Shown here piece by piece: positions 9,890-17,691 of a DNA stretch of 64,000 nt. A program made the position numbers and the translations under genes. The stretch is from Methylobacterium marchantiae. Lineage in GTDB: Bacteria; Pseudomonadota; Alphaproteobacteria; Rhizobiales; Beijerinckiaceae. The stretch spans positions 1 to 64,000 of the forward strand of contig NZ_BPQT01000018.1 in the NCBI RefSeq assembly GCF_022179405.1, written 5' to 3'. The notes beneath the pieces are model-generated. The model worked only from the letters and a program-made list of their open reading frames with translations. It searched no databases and was not told the origin of the DNA. Each line of letters starts with the position of its first letter. The stretch's first letter is position 1.

Positions 9890-10542
9890 CTTGAACCTCC
9901 GTGCTCTCGTCTGATGGCGTTGTCGTCCATGCGTTCGGTCGATGCCGACGTTTGAGGCAATCTTTGTGAATTAAAGAATCAAGCGCGTGAGCAGATCGTA
10001 GCTTACGATCGACTGCATAATTGACGAGCGGTCCGACGAAATCTTCCCTCCGCATCATCGAAGATGGTGATGGCCGTGAGCGACACCTGATCGGGTCAAG
10101 AAGGGCTCGCTCATCGTCGTTCTCATCGCCTGTTGCGTGGCAGGTTTCCGATGAGACGAGTATGCAGCTCGCAAAGTGGCGATAAAATAGAAACGATGGA
10201 AACCCATCGGTTCCAGAAAGTCACCCAGCGCCAATTCGATGTCGAGGTGATGAGATCACCGCGGCTCGAAATCCTGCGATCTACAGCTCGGTGATGGCGC
10301 TGCTCCCGGTCGCCCGAGGCAGAGAAGTGCTCGGAGGCTACGTTGTGGCGAACTGGCCGAGCCGTTCGGCCATGAAATCACCGAGCGAGGGCAGAATCCG
10401 GGTTGCTCGGCGACAAGCTTCGGAACGGCATGCACGCCGGTGCGCCGGAATATCTCAAGTGATGTGCTGCGATCCCCGAGATCGACCTGATTTCCGAGCC
10501 GCAATGTGTCCGGCGACGAGACGTGCCGCCCGATCGTCTCCG
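9890..10542. other. Spacer without a supported gene, possibly decayed
   Basis: About 650 bases between the chloroperoxidase start and the TetR stop. Besides the inverted repeat at 9994-10010, I see only short frames. On the minus strand at ~10340-10500 two adjacent frames look protein-like (one with EIFRRTG, the next with LPSLGDFMAERLGQFATT), which could be a frameshifted gene remnant. I cannot name it. Confidence 0.3.
9994..10010. promoter_or_regulatory. Perfect 17-bp inverted repeat, candidate operator
   Basis: GATCGTA-GCT-TACGATC, 7-base arms around a 3-base centre, in the noncoding region upstream of the chloroperoxidase gene. Size and symmetry suit a dimeric regulator such as the TetR-family protein encoded 500 bases away. 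The 8-mer TTACGATC also occurs in the centre of the palindrome before the RND operon (15593-15604). Function is inferred only. Confidence 0.4.
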
Positions 10543-11100
10543 TTACGCGGAAGCCGAGGAATGGGCGGCGAGGATCAACTCTTTCGCCAAAGTCTCATCG
10601 TTCACGGCCCTGGCCAGGACCACGGCTCCCACCATGGTCGACATGGTCGCCAGCGCCCGCTGCCGACGCCGCTGCTCTGACCCTTTCGGCATAAGGCCGA
10701 CCAGCAGATCGGACAGATGTCGTACGCCTTGCGTAAACCGCGAGCGGACTGGGCTGTCAGGCGCCTCCCGCGCGACATCGTTGGCGAGGGCGGCAACGGG
10801 GCATCCTTGCCCAGGCGACGTCACGTGGCCCAGGGAGAGATACATCGACAAGAGGGCATCCCGGCTCTCGCGATATTCCTTCGCCTGGGCGCGATCGGAC
10901 AGGGCGTGATCGAATGCTTCGGCCGCCAAGGCCTCTTTGTTGGCGAACTGGCCGTAGAAGCCGCCATGTGTCAGGCCTGCCGAGGCCATGATGTCGGCGA
11001 CACCGACCCCATTGAGGCCACGCTCGCGGAACAGAGCCGCCGCGACGTCGACCACACGCTGCCGGTTGAGCTTGGCCTGTTCCTGAGAAACTCTCGGCAT
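10543..11100 (-). CDS. TetR/AcrR family transcriptional regulator
   Basis: 185 residues from ATG 11100 (GAGAGGA 5 bases upstream); an extension to 11148 lacks a good ribosome site. The N-terminal HTH covers ~10-55, with the typical GLTHGGFYGQFANKEAL recognition segment. The C-terminal ligand domain has the GQGCPVAALAND stretch, whose cysteine is conserved in this TetR subgroup. It lies 265 bases downstream of the RND efflux genes on the same strand and upstream of the chloroperoxidase, so it is a reasonable candidate regulator of either. Ligand unknown. Confidence 0.88.
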   Translation of the reverse strand: MPRVSQEQAKLNRQRVVDVAAALFRERGLNGVGVADIMASAGLTHGGFYGQFANKEALAAEAFDHALSDRAQAKEYRESRDALLSMYLSLGHVTSPGQGCPVAALANDVAREAPDSPVRSRFTQGVRHLSDLLVGLMPKGSEQRRRQRALATMSTMVGAVVLARAVNDETLAKELILAAHSSASA

Positions 11101-11247
11101 CTTTGATCCTCTCGCGTCTCGACAGATCATATAGATGCGGATCGTCATTCAAACACGTCTCTCGGACCAGGATTCCGTCGGTCCTGTCCTGAAAGTCCCG
11201 CGCTGGCATCTCCGCTCGTCGAAGGGCGTGCGAAGGCTTTCAGAACG

Positions 11248-11292
11248 ATCGCCCGGCTCGCGTGAGGGGGGCACAGACGCGAGCCGGGCGAT
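11248..11292 (-). terminator. Strong hairpin downstream of RND operon
   Basis: Perfect 16-base arms (11248-11263 and 11277-11292) around a 13-base loop, 74 bases beyond the stop of the RND permease. There is no U-tract on either strand, so it may be a Rho-assisted terminator or an RNA-stabilising element rather than a classic intrinsic terminator. Confidence 0.5.
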
Positions 11293-11365
11293 GTACCGCG
11301 CGTCCCATTGTCGAGCGCGCGATCTCGAAATGCCATGTCGGTCTTCTCGCGACCGAGGTGTCGGT

Positions 11366-14300
11366 TCAAGGACTGGCTGGCTGAAGCATCGGAGTCGGCT
11401 CGGTCTGGACATCGGCTTCCCTCGGCTCGCGAGCAACCCGGAACCAGAGGGCGTAGAGCGCTGGGAGAAAGAGTAGCGTCAGGATGGTGCCGACCCCCAC
11501 ACCGCCGATGAGGACGTAAGCGAGCGCTCCCCAGAACACCGAGTGTGTGAGCGGGATGAAGGCGAGCATCGCAGCCGCCGCGGTCAGGATCACCGGCCGG
11601 GCGCGGCGTACCGTCGACTCGACGATGGCCTCGTAATCCGACAGCCCGGATGCGCGGTCGTGGTGGATCTGGTCCACCAGGATCAGCGTGTTGCGCATCA
11701 GGATCCCCGACAGCGCGATCAGGCCGAGGATCGCGTTGAAGCCGAAAGGCTGGTGGAAAATCAGTAGTGTCGGGGCGGCACCCACGAGGCCGAGGGGAGC
11801 CGTGGCGAATACCATGAACATCGTCGAGAACGAACGCACCTGGATCATGATGACCGTGAGTGTGACGATGAGCATGATCGGAAACACCGCGACGAGGGCG
11901 TTCATCGCCTTGGCGCTCTCCTCCACCGCGCCGGCCGTGTCGATCCGGTAACCCGGAGGCAGCTTGGCCTTGATCGGATCGAGGAGCGGGAAGATCTGCG
12001 CATGGATGTCGGGCGGTTGCTTGCCGTCGAGCACGTCGCCCTGGACCCGGATATAGGTCTCGCGGTTGTAGCGCTTCAGCACGGCCTCCTCGCTGCGAGG
12101 CTCCAGGCGGGCTACCTGTGACACCGGCACCTGCCGTCCGTCCTTCGTTGCCAGCGTCAGGTCGCCGATCTCCCCGAGTGAGCGCCGCTCGGGTCCCGGG
12201 CTGCGCAAGAGGACATCGACAGAGCGCAGGTTCTCACGGACCTGAGTGGCAGGCGTGCCGTTGAGGTAGCTCTGCAACTGCTGGCCGGCCTCCTTCGGGG
12301 TCAGGCCGATCAGGCGCAGGCGCTCCTGGTCGAGGGCAAGGTGCAGGTTGGGGGTCTTGTCGCCCCAATCGAGGTGGACGAGGCGCATGGCGGGGTTGGC
12401 CGCCATGACGTCCCGGATCTCGGCGGCGATGCCACGGATGACGTTGAGATCGGGGCCGACTACCCGGAACGCGACCGGAAATCGGATCGGTGGTCCGAAC
12501 ACGATCTGCAGAACACGCACGCGCGCCTCAGGGAAGCGGCCCTCGTCGACGAGCTTGCGCACCTTCCCCCGCAGCGTATCGCGGGCATGGGCGTCGGCTG
12601 TCTGCACCACGATCTGCGCGAAGGCGGGGTCGGGCAGTTCTGGATCGAAGGAGAGCACGAACCGTGGCATTCCCTGGCCGATATAGCTCGTGATCTCTCC
12701 GGCCTCGGGCAGGTCGCGCACCGCCGACTCGACCCGCTTGACGGTGGCCTCGGTGGTGCTGAAGGCGGAGCCCGCCGGCATCGTTACCTCGACGATGAGT
12801 TCGGCCCGCTCGGAATTCGGGAAGAACTGCTTCTCCACCTTGCCCATGGCGATCACCGCGCCCGCGAACAAGGCTACGGTGATCCCGGCCGCCATCCATT
12901 TATGATCGACCGCCATCCGCACCACGCCGCGAAGGCGTTGGTAGTTCTTCGTGGCGTAGATCGCGTCATGGCCGCCCTCGACCTTCTTGATCTTCGGCAG
13001 CAGCTTGACGCCGAGATAGGGTGTGAAGGTTACAGCAACGATCCAAGAGACGATCAGCGAAAAGGCTACGACCCAGAAGATGTTGCCCGCATATTCTCCG
13101 GCGGTGGAGGCGGCGAATCCCACTGGCAGGAAGCCCGCGATGGTGACGAGCGTGCCGGTGAGCATCGGCGCGGCGGTGGCACTCCAGGCATAGGTCGCCG
13201 CATCGATCCGGTCGGCGCCCTCCTCCATGCGCACCACCATCATCTCGATGGCGATGATCGCATCGTCCACGAGGAGGCCCAGCGAGATGATGAGGGCACC
13301 GAGCGTGATGCGGTCGAAGTCGCGACCCGTGAGCATCATCACCACGAACACCGCCGAGAGGGTGAGCGGCACGGCGAGCGCCACGACGATGCCGACCCGG
13401 AAACCAAGGGCGACGAGGCTGACGAAGATCACCACCGAGAGCGCGGTGAAGAACTTCACCATGAACTCGTGGATGGCCTCGTCGATGACCTTCGCCTGGT
13501 CGGTGATCTTGGTGAAACCGATGCCGGCAGGAAGTTCGTGATGGATCGCGACCTCCTCGGCATTGAGTGCCTGGCCGAGGGTCAGCCCGTTGAAACCGGG
13601 CTTCATCACGAGGCCGAGCATCAGGGCCGGCTCGCCGTCATTGCGGATCTCGAAGGCCTTCGGGTCCTCGTAGCCGCGCTTGACCTCGGCGATATCGCCG
13701 AGCTTGAGGCTGCGATCTCCTGCCGCGATCGGCAGATTGCGGATCGCGTCGAGCCCGTCGATGGCTCCATCGAGGCGCAGATAGACTCGGGGACCGGCCG
13801 CCTCGACGAAACCAGCCGGCGTGACGTCGTTCTGATTGGCCAGCGAGGCCAGGAGTTGCTGGCCGGTGATGCCGAGGGTGGCGAGGCGCTGATAGGAGAT
13901 CTCGACGAAGATCTTCTGGGCCTGCTCGCCAAGGATGTTGATCTTCTCGACGCCGGGCACGCGCAACAGGCGCTGGCGAAGGTCCTCCGCACGCAGCACG
14001 AGGTGACGGTGCGGTAGGCCTTTGGCCTGTAACGCATAGAGCGCGAAGTAGATGTCGGAGAACTCGTCGTTGAAGAGCGGCCCGAACACGCCACGCGGCA
14101 GGCTTGACGCCTGATCGGAGAGTTTCTTGCGTGCCTGATAGAACTCCGCCTGCAGTTTGGCCGGCGGCATCGAGTCCTTGAAGAAGACCTTCATCAGCAT
14201 GAGGCCGGGCCGGACGGTGGTCTCGACGCGGTCGTAATAGACGAGCTCCTGCAAGCGCTTCTCCAGGGGATCCGCGACTTGGCGCTGCATCTCGTCAGCG

Positions 14301-14473
14301 GTCGCTCCGGGCCAGGCCGCGGAGACCGACATCACCTTCACGGTGAAGGTCGGATCCTCGCCGCGTCCCAGCTTCTGGAAGGCGAAGAAGCCGGCTGCGG
14401 TGAGCGCGATCAGCAGAAAGAGCGTGACCGCTCGTTCACGGACGGCGAGTGCCGAAAGATTGAAGCCGGTCAC
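11366..14473 (-). CDS. RND family efflux transporter permease
   Basis: 1035 residues, the usual size of an AcrB/HAE-type inner-membrane pump. It starts MTGFNLSALAVRERAVTLF with TM1, has a large periplasmic loop, then the TM4 motif GLLVDDAIIAIEMMV containing the two proton-relay aspartates. A second half with matching architecture follows (IQVRSFSTMFMVF, then GILMRNTLILVDQI). GTG start 14473 overlaps the stop of the adaptor gene by 4 bases (GTGA), so the two are translationally coupled. No outer-membrane factor lies nearby, so the pump probably uses a TolC-like protein encoded elsewhere. Substrate unknown. A TetR gene follows downstream. Confidence 0.95.
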   Translation of the reverse strand: MTGFNLSALAVRERAVTLFLLIALTAAGFFAFQKLGRGEDPTFTVKVMSVSAAWPGATADEMQRQVADPLEKRLQELVYYDRVETTVRPGLMLMKVFFKDSMPPAKLQAEFYQARKKLSDQASSLPRGVFGPLFNDEFSDIYFALYALQAKGLPHRHLVLRAEDLRQRLLRVPGVEKINILGEQAQKIFVEISYQRLATLGITGQQLLASLANQNDVTPAGFVEAAGPRVYLRLDGAIDGLDAIRNLPIAAGDRSLKLGDIAEVKRGYEDPKAFEIRNDGEPALMLGLVMKPGFNGLTLGQALNAEEVAIHHELPAGIGFTKITDQAKVIDEAIHEFMVKFFTALSVVIFVSLVALGFRVGIVVALAVPLTLSAVFVVMMLTGRDFDRITLGALIISLGLLVDDAIIAIEMMVVRMEEGADRIDAATYAWSATAAPMLTGTLVTIAGFLPVGFAASTAGEYAGNIFWVVAFSLIVSWIVAVTFTPYLGVKLLPKIKKVEGGHDAIYATKNYQRLRGVVRMAVDHKWMAAGITVALFAGAVIAMGKVEKQFFPNSERAELIVEVTMPAGSAFSTTEATVKRVESAVRDLPEAGEITSYIGQGMPRFVLSFDPELPDPAFAQIVVQTADAHARDTLRGKVRKLVDEGRFPEARVRVLQIVFGPPIRFPVAFRVVGPDLNVIRGIAAEIRDVMAANPAMRLVHLDWGDKTPNLHLALDQERLRLIGLTPKEAGQQLQSYLNGTPATQVRENLRSVDVLLRSPGPERRSLGEIGDLTLATKDGRQVPVSQVARLEPRSEEAVLKRYNRETYIRVQGDVLDGKQPPDIHAQIFPLLDPIKAKLPPGYRIDTAGAVEESAKAMNALVAVFPIMLIVTLTVIMIQVRSFSTMFMVFATAPLGLVGAAPTLLIFHQPFGFNAILGLIALSGILMRNTLILVDQIHHDRASGLSDYEAIVESTVRRARPVILTAAAAMLAFIPLTHSVFWGALAYVLIGGVGVGTILTLLFLPALYALWFRVAREPREADVQTEPTPMLQPASP

Positions 14474-15558
14474 CGTGTCGCCCCCGTCATGCCGAGGGGC
14501 GCCTGGCGCACCGTCTGGCCGGCCTTGAGCAGATGCGCGCCCAAAGCCACGATCCGATCCCCGGGAGACAGGCCGGAGACGATATCTGCGCTTTCCTCGG
14601 CCATGCGGGAGACCGTCACGACTTGTGCCGCCACGGTTCCGTTCTCGGCATCGAAGCGCCAGACCGACGAACCATGTCCCTGATCGAACAGGGCGCCGAG
14701 CGGCACCGCGATCGCGGCCGATCGCACGGCATCGAGAGATTTCAGCTGGAGCGTCACCGTCGCGCCGAGCGGTGCCGCCTCGCCGCCGCCGGACAAGACG
14801 TAGCGTGCCCGGTAGGTCCTGGTGGCCGGATCGGCGGTCGCGGACAATTCGCGCAGCCGAGCCGGATAGGTAGTCGCGCCCGCTGCGTAGAGTGTCGCCG
14901 AGGCCTCGCCCTGCGCGGCACGTCGGCTGCCCTCGGGCAGAAACACCTCCGCCTCGCGCGACCCGTTACGGGCAAGCTTCACCACCGTCTGGCCTGCGGC
15001 GACCACCTGCCCGGGCTCGGATGGCACCTCCATCACGACGCCGTCGGCATCGGCCTGAAGTTCGGAATAGCCAGCCTGATTGGCGATCTGGCTCGCTTGG
15101 GCCTCGGCGTTGGCGAACTGGGCGATGGCCGCGTCGGCGGCTCCCTTGTTCTGGTCGTAGGTCTGCTTCGAGGTCCAGCCGTCGATGACGAGCTTGCGGC
15201 TGCGTTCCTCGTCGGCTCTGGCCTTGATCATCTGAGCCCGCGCCGCTTCGACGGAAGCGCGGGCGGCATTGAGTGCGAGGCTGAAATCGGTTCGATCGAG
15301 GCGCATCAGCGGCTGGCCGAGCCGCACGCGGTCACCCGGATCGACGAGGCGCTCGAAGATCTTGCCGCCGACGCGGAAGCCGAGATTGCTCTCGGTCCGG
15401 GCCCGGATGACCCCGGTGTAGCGCGCGACGCCATCGCCGGTAGGGGCGACCACTACGGTCTGGACCAGTGGTGCCTCCGGAGCCACGGCCGTCTCAGCCG
15501 GCGAGCATCCCGCGAGCGGAAGAAATGCGAGGACCATGATCCATCTCGTCACCATCAT
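14470..15558 (-). CDS. RND efflux periplasmic adaptor (HlyD/MFP family lipoprotein)
   Basis: 362 residues from ATG 15558, chosen because GGGAG lies 5 bases upstream; a GTG at 15573 is the alternative. The N-terminus has a lipoprotein signal with lipobox LAGC, so it should be anchored to the inner membrane facing the periplasm. It has a biotinyl-lipoyl half-motif (GFRVGGKIFERLVDPGD), an alpha-hairpin rich in Ala/Glu/Gln, the second lipoyl half (ADADGVVMEV) and a beta-barrel. It links the RND pump to an outer-membrane channel. The start codon sits 10 bases from a 62-bp palindrome that probably controls the operon. Confidence 0.93.
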   Translation of the reverse strand: MMVTRWIMVLAFLPLAGCSPAETAVAPEAPLVQTVVVAPTGDGVARYTGVIRARTESNLGFRVGGKIFERLVDPGDRVRLGQPLMRLDRTDFSLALNAARASVEAARAQMIKARADEERSRKLVIDGWTSKQTYDQNKGAADAAIAQFANAEAQASQIANQAGYSELQADADGVVMEVPSEPGQVVAAGQTVVKLARNGSREAEVFLPEGSRRAAQGEASATLYAAGATTYPARLRELSATADPATRTYRARYVLSGGGEAAPLGATVTLQLKSLDAVRSAAIAVPLGALFDQGHGSSVWRFDAENGTVAAQVVTVSRMAEESADIVSGLSPGDRIVALGAHLLKAGQTVRQAPLGMTGATR

Positions 15559-15567
15559 CGAACTCCC

Positions 15568-15629
15568 GACCACCGTCCAGCGCCGAAATAAGTTATGATC
15601 GTAATCTATTTTGGCGCTGGATGGTGGTC
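15568..15629. repeat. 62-bp near-perfect palindrome at the efflux operon leader
   Basis: Two 23-base arms (15568-15590 and 15607-15629) match at 21 positions; both mismatches would be G-U pairs in plus-strand RNA. The 16-base centre is itself nearly symmetric around TTATGATCGTAA. The structure begins right next to the adaptor's ribosome-binding site. It could be a compound operator for a dimeric regulator, an mRNA hairpin, or a small mobile-element relic. Confidence 0.75.
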
Positions 15630-15810
15630 AAGGGACGTCACGCGCTGAATCATGCGGCGCGATCAATGCTGTGGTGGTTTGAGGCAGCGACGCCGCAGCG
15701 AATCGCTCCTCACGGTGACGTCAGGGAGAGCGAAGGTGATTCACGGTACAGGCGGCATCTTGTCGGTGACGAATTCTTAGGCAGGCTTCACGCGCACACG
15801 ATCTCAAGGG

Positions 15811-15832
15811 TCCCGGCGCAGCCGCGCCGGGA
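15811..15832 (-). terminator. Hairpin after CoA-transferase operon
   Basis: Perfect 9-base stem TCCCGGCGC / GCGCCGGGA with a 4-base loop, 40 bases after the stop of the CoA-transferase beta subunit. No clear U-tract follows, so termination is plausible but not certain. Confidence 0.5.
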
Positions 15833-15871
15833 GTTCGCAGGCCCTGATCGTCGATCCGAGTAGTCGGCGAT

Positions 15872-16531
15872 TCAGTTCAGTGCCACCGTGAAGGCGCCCT
15901 GGGTCTTGGAGCGGATCTCGTCTTCGGTGACGCCATCGGCGAGTTCGATCAGGACCATGCCGCCGTCGCCCTTCTTGTCGATGGTGAAGACGCCGAGGTC
16001 GGAGATCACCATGTCGACAACGGCAGTGCCGGTGAGCGGCAGATCGCAGGCGGCCAGCAGCTTCGGGCTCTCCGAGCCGTCCTTACCCTTCGCGGTGTGT
16101 TCCATCACCACGACCACTTTCTTCACTCCGGCGACGAGGTCCATGGCACCGCCCATGCCCTTCACCATCTTGCCGGGGATCATCCAATTGGCCAGATCGC
16201 CGTTCTGCGCCACCTGCATTGCGCCGAGGATCGACAGGTTGATGTGTCCGCCGCGGACCATGCCGAAGGAGTCGGACGAAGAGAAGTAGCTGGTGGTCGG
16301 CAGTTCGGTGATCGTCTGCTTGCCGGCATTGATGAGGTCGGCATCCTCTTCGCCGTCGAACGGGAACGGACCCATGCCGAGCATGCCGTTCTCGGATTGG
16401 AGCTGTACCGACATCCCTTCGGGGATGTAGTTCGAGACGAGTGTCGGGATGCCGATGCCGAGATTCACGTAGTAGCCGTCGCGCAGTTCCTTGGCGGCGC
16501 GTTCCGCCATCTGTTCGCGTGTCCAGGCCAT
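15872..16531 (-). CDS. scoB: 3-oxoacid CoA-transferase subunit B
   Basis: 219 residues, normal for the beta subunit of succinyl-CoA:3-oxoacid (or acetate:acetoacetate) CoA-transferase. The catalytic glutamate is Glu47 in the motif [10 protein letters not shown], preceded by [15 protein letters not shown]. With subunit A it moves CoA from succinyl-CoA (or acetyl-CoA) to acetoacetate, feeding ketone bodies or PHB breakdown products into acetyl-CoA. GGGAG lies 8 bases before ATG 16531. It starts 18 bases after the scoA stop and forms one operon with it; cytoplasmic. The exact CoA donor cannot be decided from sequence. Confidence 0.94.
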   Translation of the reverse strand: MAWTREQMAERAAKELRDGYYVNLGIGIPTLVSNYIPEGMSVQLQSENGMLGMGPFPFDGEEDADLINAGKQTITELPTTSYFSSSDSFGMVRGGHINLSILGAMQVAQNGDLANWMIPGKMVKGMGGAMDLVAGVKKVVVVMEHTAKGKDGSESPKLLAACDLPLTGTAVVDMVISDLGVFTIDKKGDGGMVLIELADGVTEDEIRSKTQGAFTVALN

Positions 16532-16549
16532 GAGAACGTCTCCCTAATC

Positions 16550-17278
16550 TTAGACGGCAGCGGGGGGGATGGCGGGCTCGCCGCGCTTGCGCGTCGTGCG
16601 CTGCTCGATCCTCTTTTCCCGGATCGCCACGTGGATGATGCGCTTGATGAAAATGCCCGGCGTATGGATTGCGTCGCCGTCGATCTCACCCGGCTGGACC
16701 AGATGCTCGACCTGAGCGACGGTGACTTTGGCGGCGGTGGCCATCATCGGATTGAAGTTGCGGGCGGTCTTCCGGTAGACGAGGTTGCCCTCGGTATCGC
16801 CCTTCCAGGCATGGACGATGGCCAGATCCGCGAAAAGGCCGCGCTCCATCACATAATCCTCACCGTCGAACTCGCGTACCTCTTTCCCCTCCGCGATGAG
16901 GGTGCCGACCCCGGTCTTGGTGAAGAAGGCCGGGATGCCCGCCCCGCCTGCGCGGATGCGCTCGGCTAGCGTGCCCTGCGGGTTGAACTCTATGGCGAGT
17001 TCGCCGCCGAGATATTGCCGGGCGAATTCCTTGTTCTCGCCGACATAGGAGGAAATCATCTTCGCGATCTGACGGGTCTGCAGCAGCTTGCCGAGGCCCA
17101 CATTGTCGATGCCGGCGTTATTGGAGATGACGGTGAGATCCTTGACCCCCGAAGCCTGGATCGCATCGATCAGTTCGTCGGGGATTCCGCAGAGGCCGAA
17201 GCCGCCGGCCATGATCGTCATGCCGTCCTTGAGCAGGCCGGCGACCGCCTGCGTGGCGTCGGAATATACCTTCTTCAT
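16550..17278 (-). CDS. scoA: 3-oxoacid CoA-transferase subunit A
   Basis: 242 residues, typical alpha subunit. The N-terminal segment has GGFGLCGIPDELIDA, followed by NNAGIDNVGLG and later FFTKTGVGTLIAEGKE, all family signatures of the CoA-binding subunit. A strong GGAGGAAGG lies about 6 bases before ATG 17278. First gene of the scoAB operon. The C-terminus ends in a short basic/proline tail. Partner: the 15872-16531 product. Confidence 0.94.
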   Translation of the reverse strand: MKKVYSDATQAVAGLLKDGMTIMAGGFGLCGIPDELIDAIQASGVKDLTVISNNAGIDNVGLGKLLQTRQIAKMISSYVGENKEFARQYLGGELAIEFNPQGTLAERIRAGGAGIPAFFTKTGVGTLIAEGKEVREFDGEDYVMERGLFADLAIVHAWKGDTEGNLVYRKTARNFNPMMATAAKVTVAQVEHLVQPGEIDGDAIHTPGIFIKRIIHVAIREKRIEQRTTRKRGEPAIPPAAV

Positions 17279-17691
17279 CTCAAGCCTTCCTCCCGGAAAC
17301 CGGTTCGTGGCGCCGTTGCCGCCCGCCCTGGCGAACGGGAGTCGAGCCGAGCTTTACATGGCCCGGTATACCAGGGCAGGCAGCTTGCCCGTCCATACCG
17401 TCTCTGCGCCAGGAGACCGCGTTTCGGCAAGATCCTGCGGGAGAAGTTCCCTCGGGATCGGCGACTGAATGGAAGACTTGTCGCTTCGGTGCCCGATCGA
17501 AGGGCTTTCAGCTCGTGGAGAGCCCTTCGGATCCCGATGCTCAACTGGGGAGAAATGATGCACTGCAGACAAACACTATCGCACTCGCTATGGGATGGAG
17601 CGGGGGGCATGTTTCGAAGAACGATCGCGGTGGCTTGGCGAGGCTGGTCCGCGGGACAGTCCGTCGCGGTTTTACTCCAATAGGGAGAAAC
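17279..17691. other. Divergent intergenic region, no gene seen
   Basis: 413 bases between scoA (leftward) and the AsmA-like gene (rightward), expected to hold both promoters. An open frame extends upstream from the AsmA start to 17515, but coding character begins at 17692, where a ribosome site is present. Confidence 0.5.

Larger units (their letters stand above)
15559..15871. other. Spacer between efflux and CoA-transferase operons
   Basis: Contains the 62-bp palindrome at its left end and the hairpin at 15811-15832 at its right end. The one plus-strand frame (15621-15863) begins inside the palindrome arm, has no domain and no ribosome site, and is not called. Confidence 0.5.

Noticed and set aside
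12341-14017. 558-residue plus-strand frame
   Set aside because: Antisense of the RND permease, His/Asp/Glu/Arg-rich, no family motifs.
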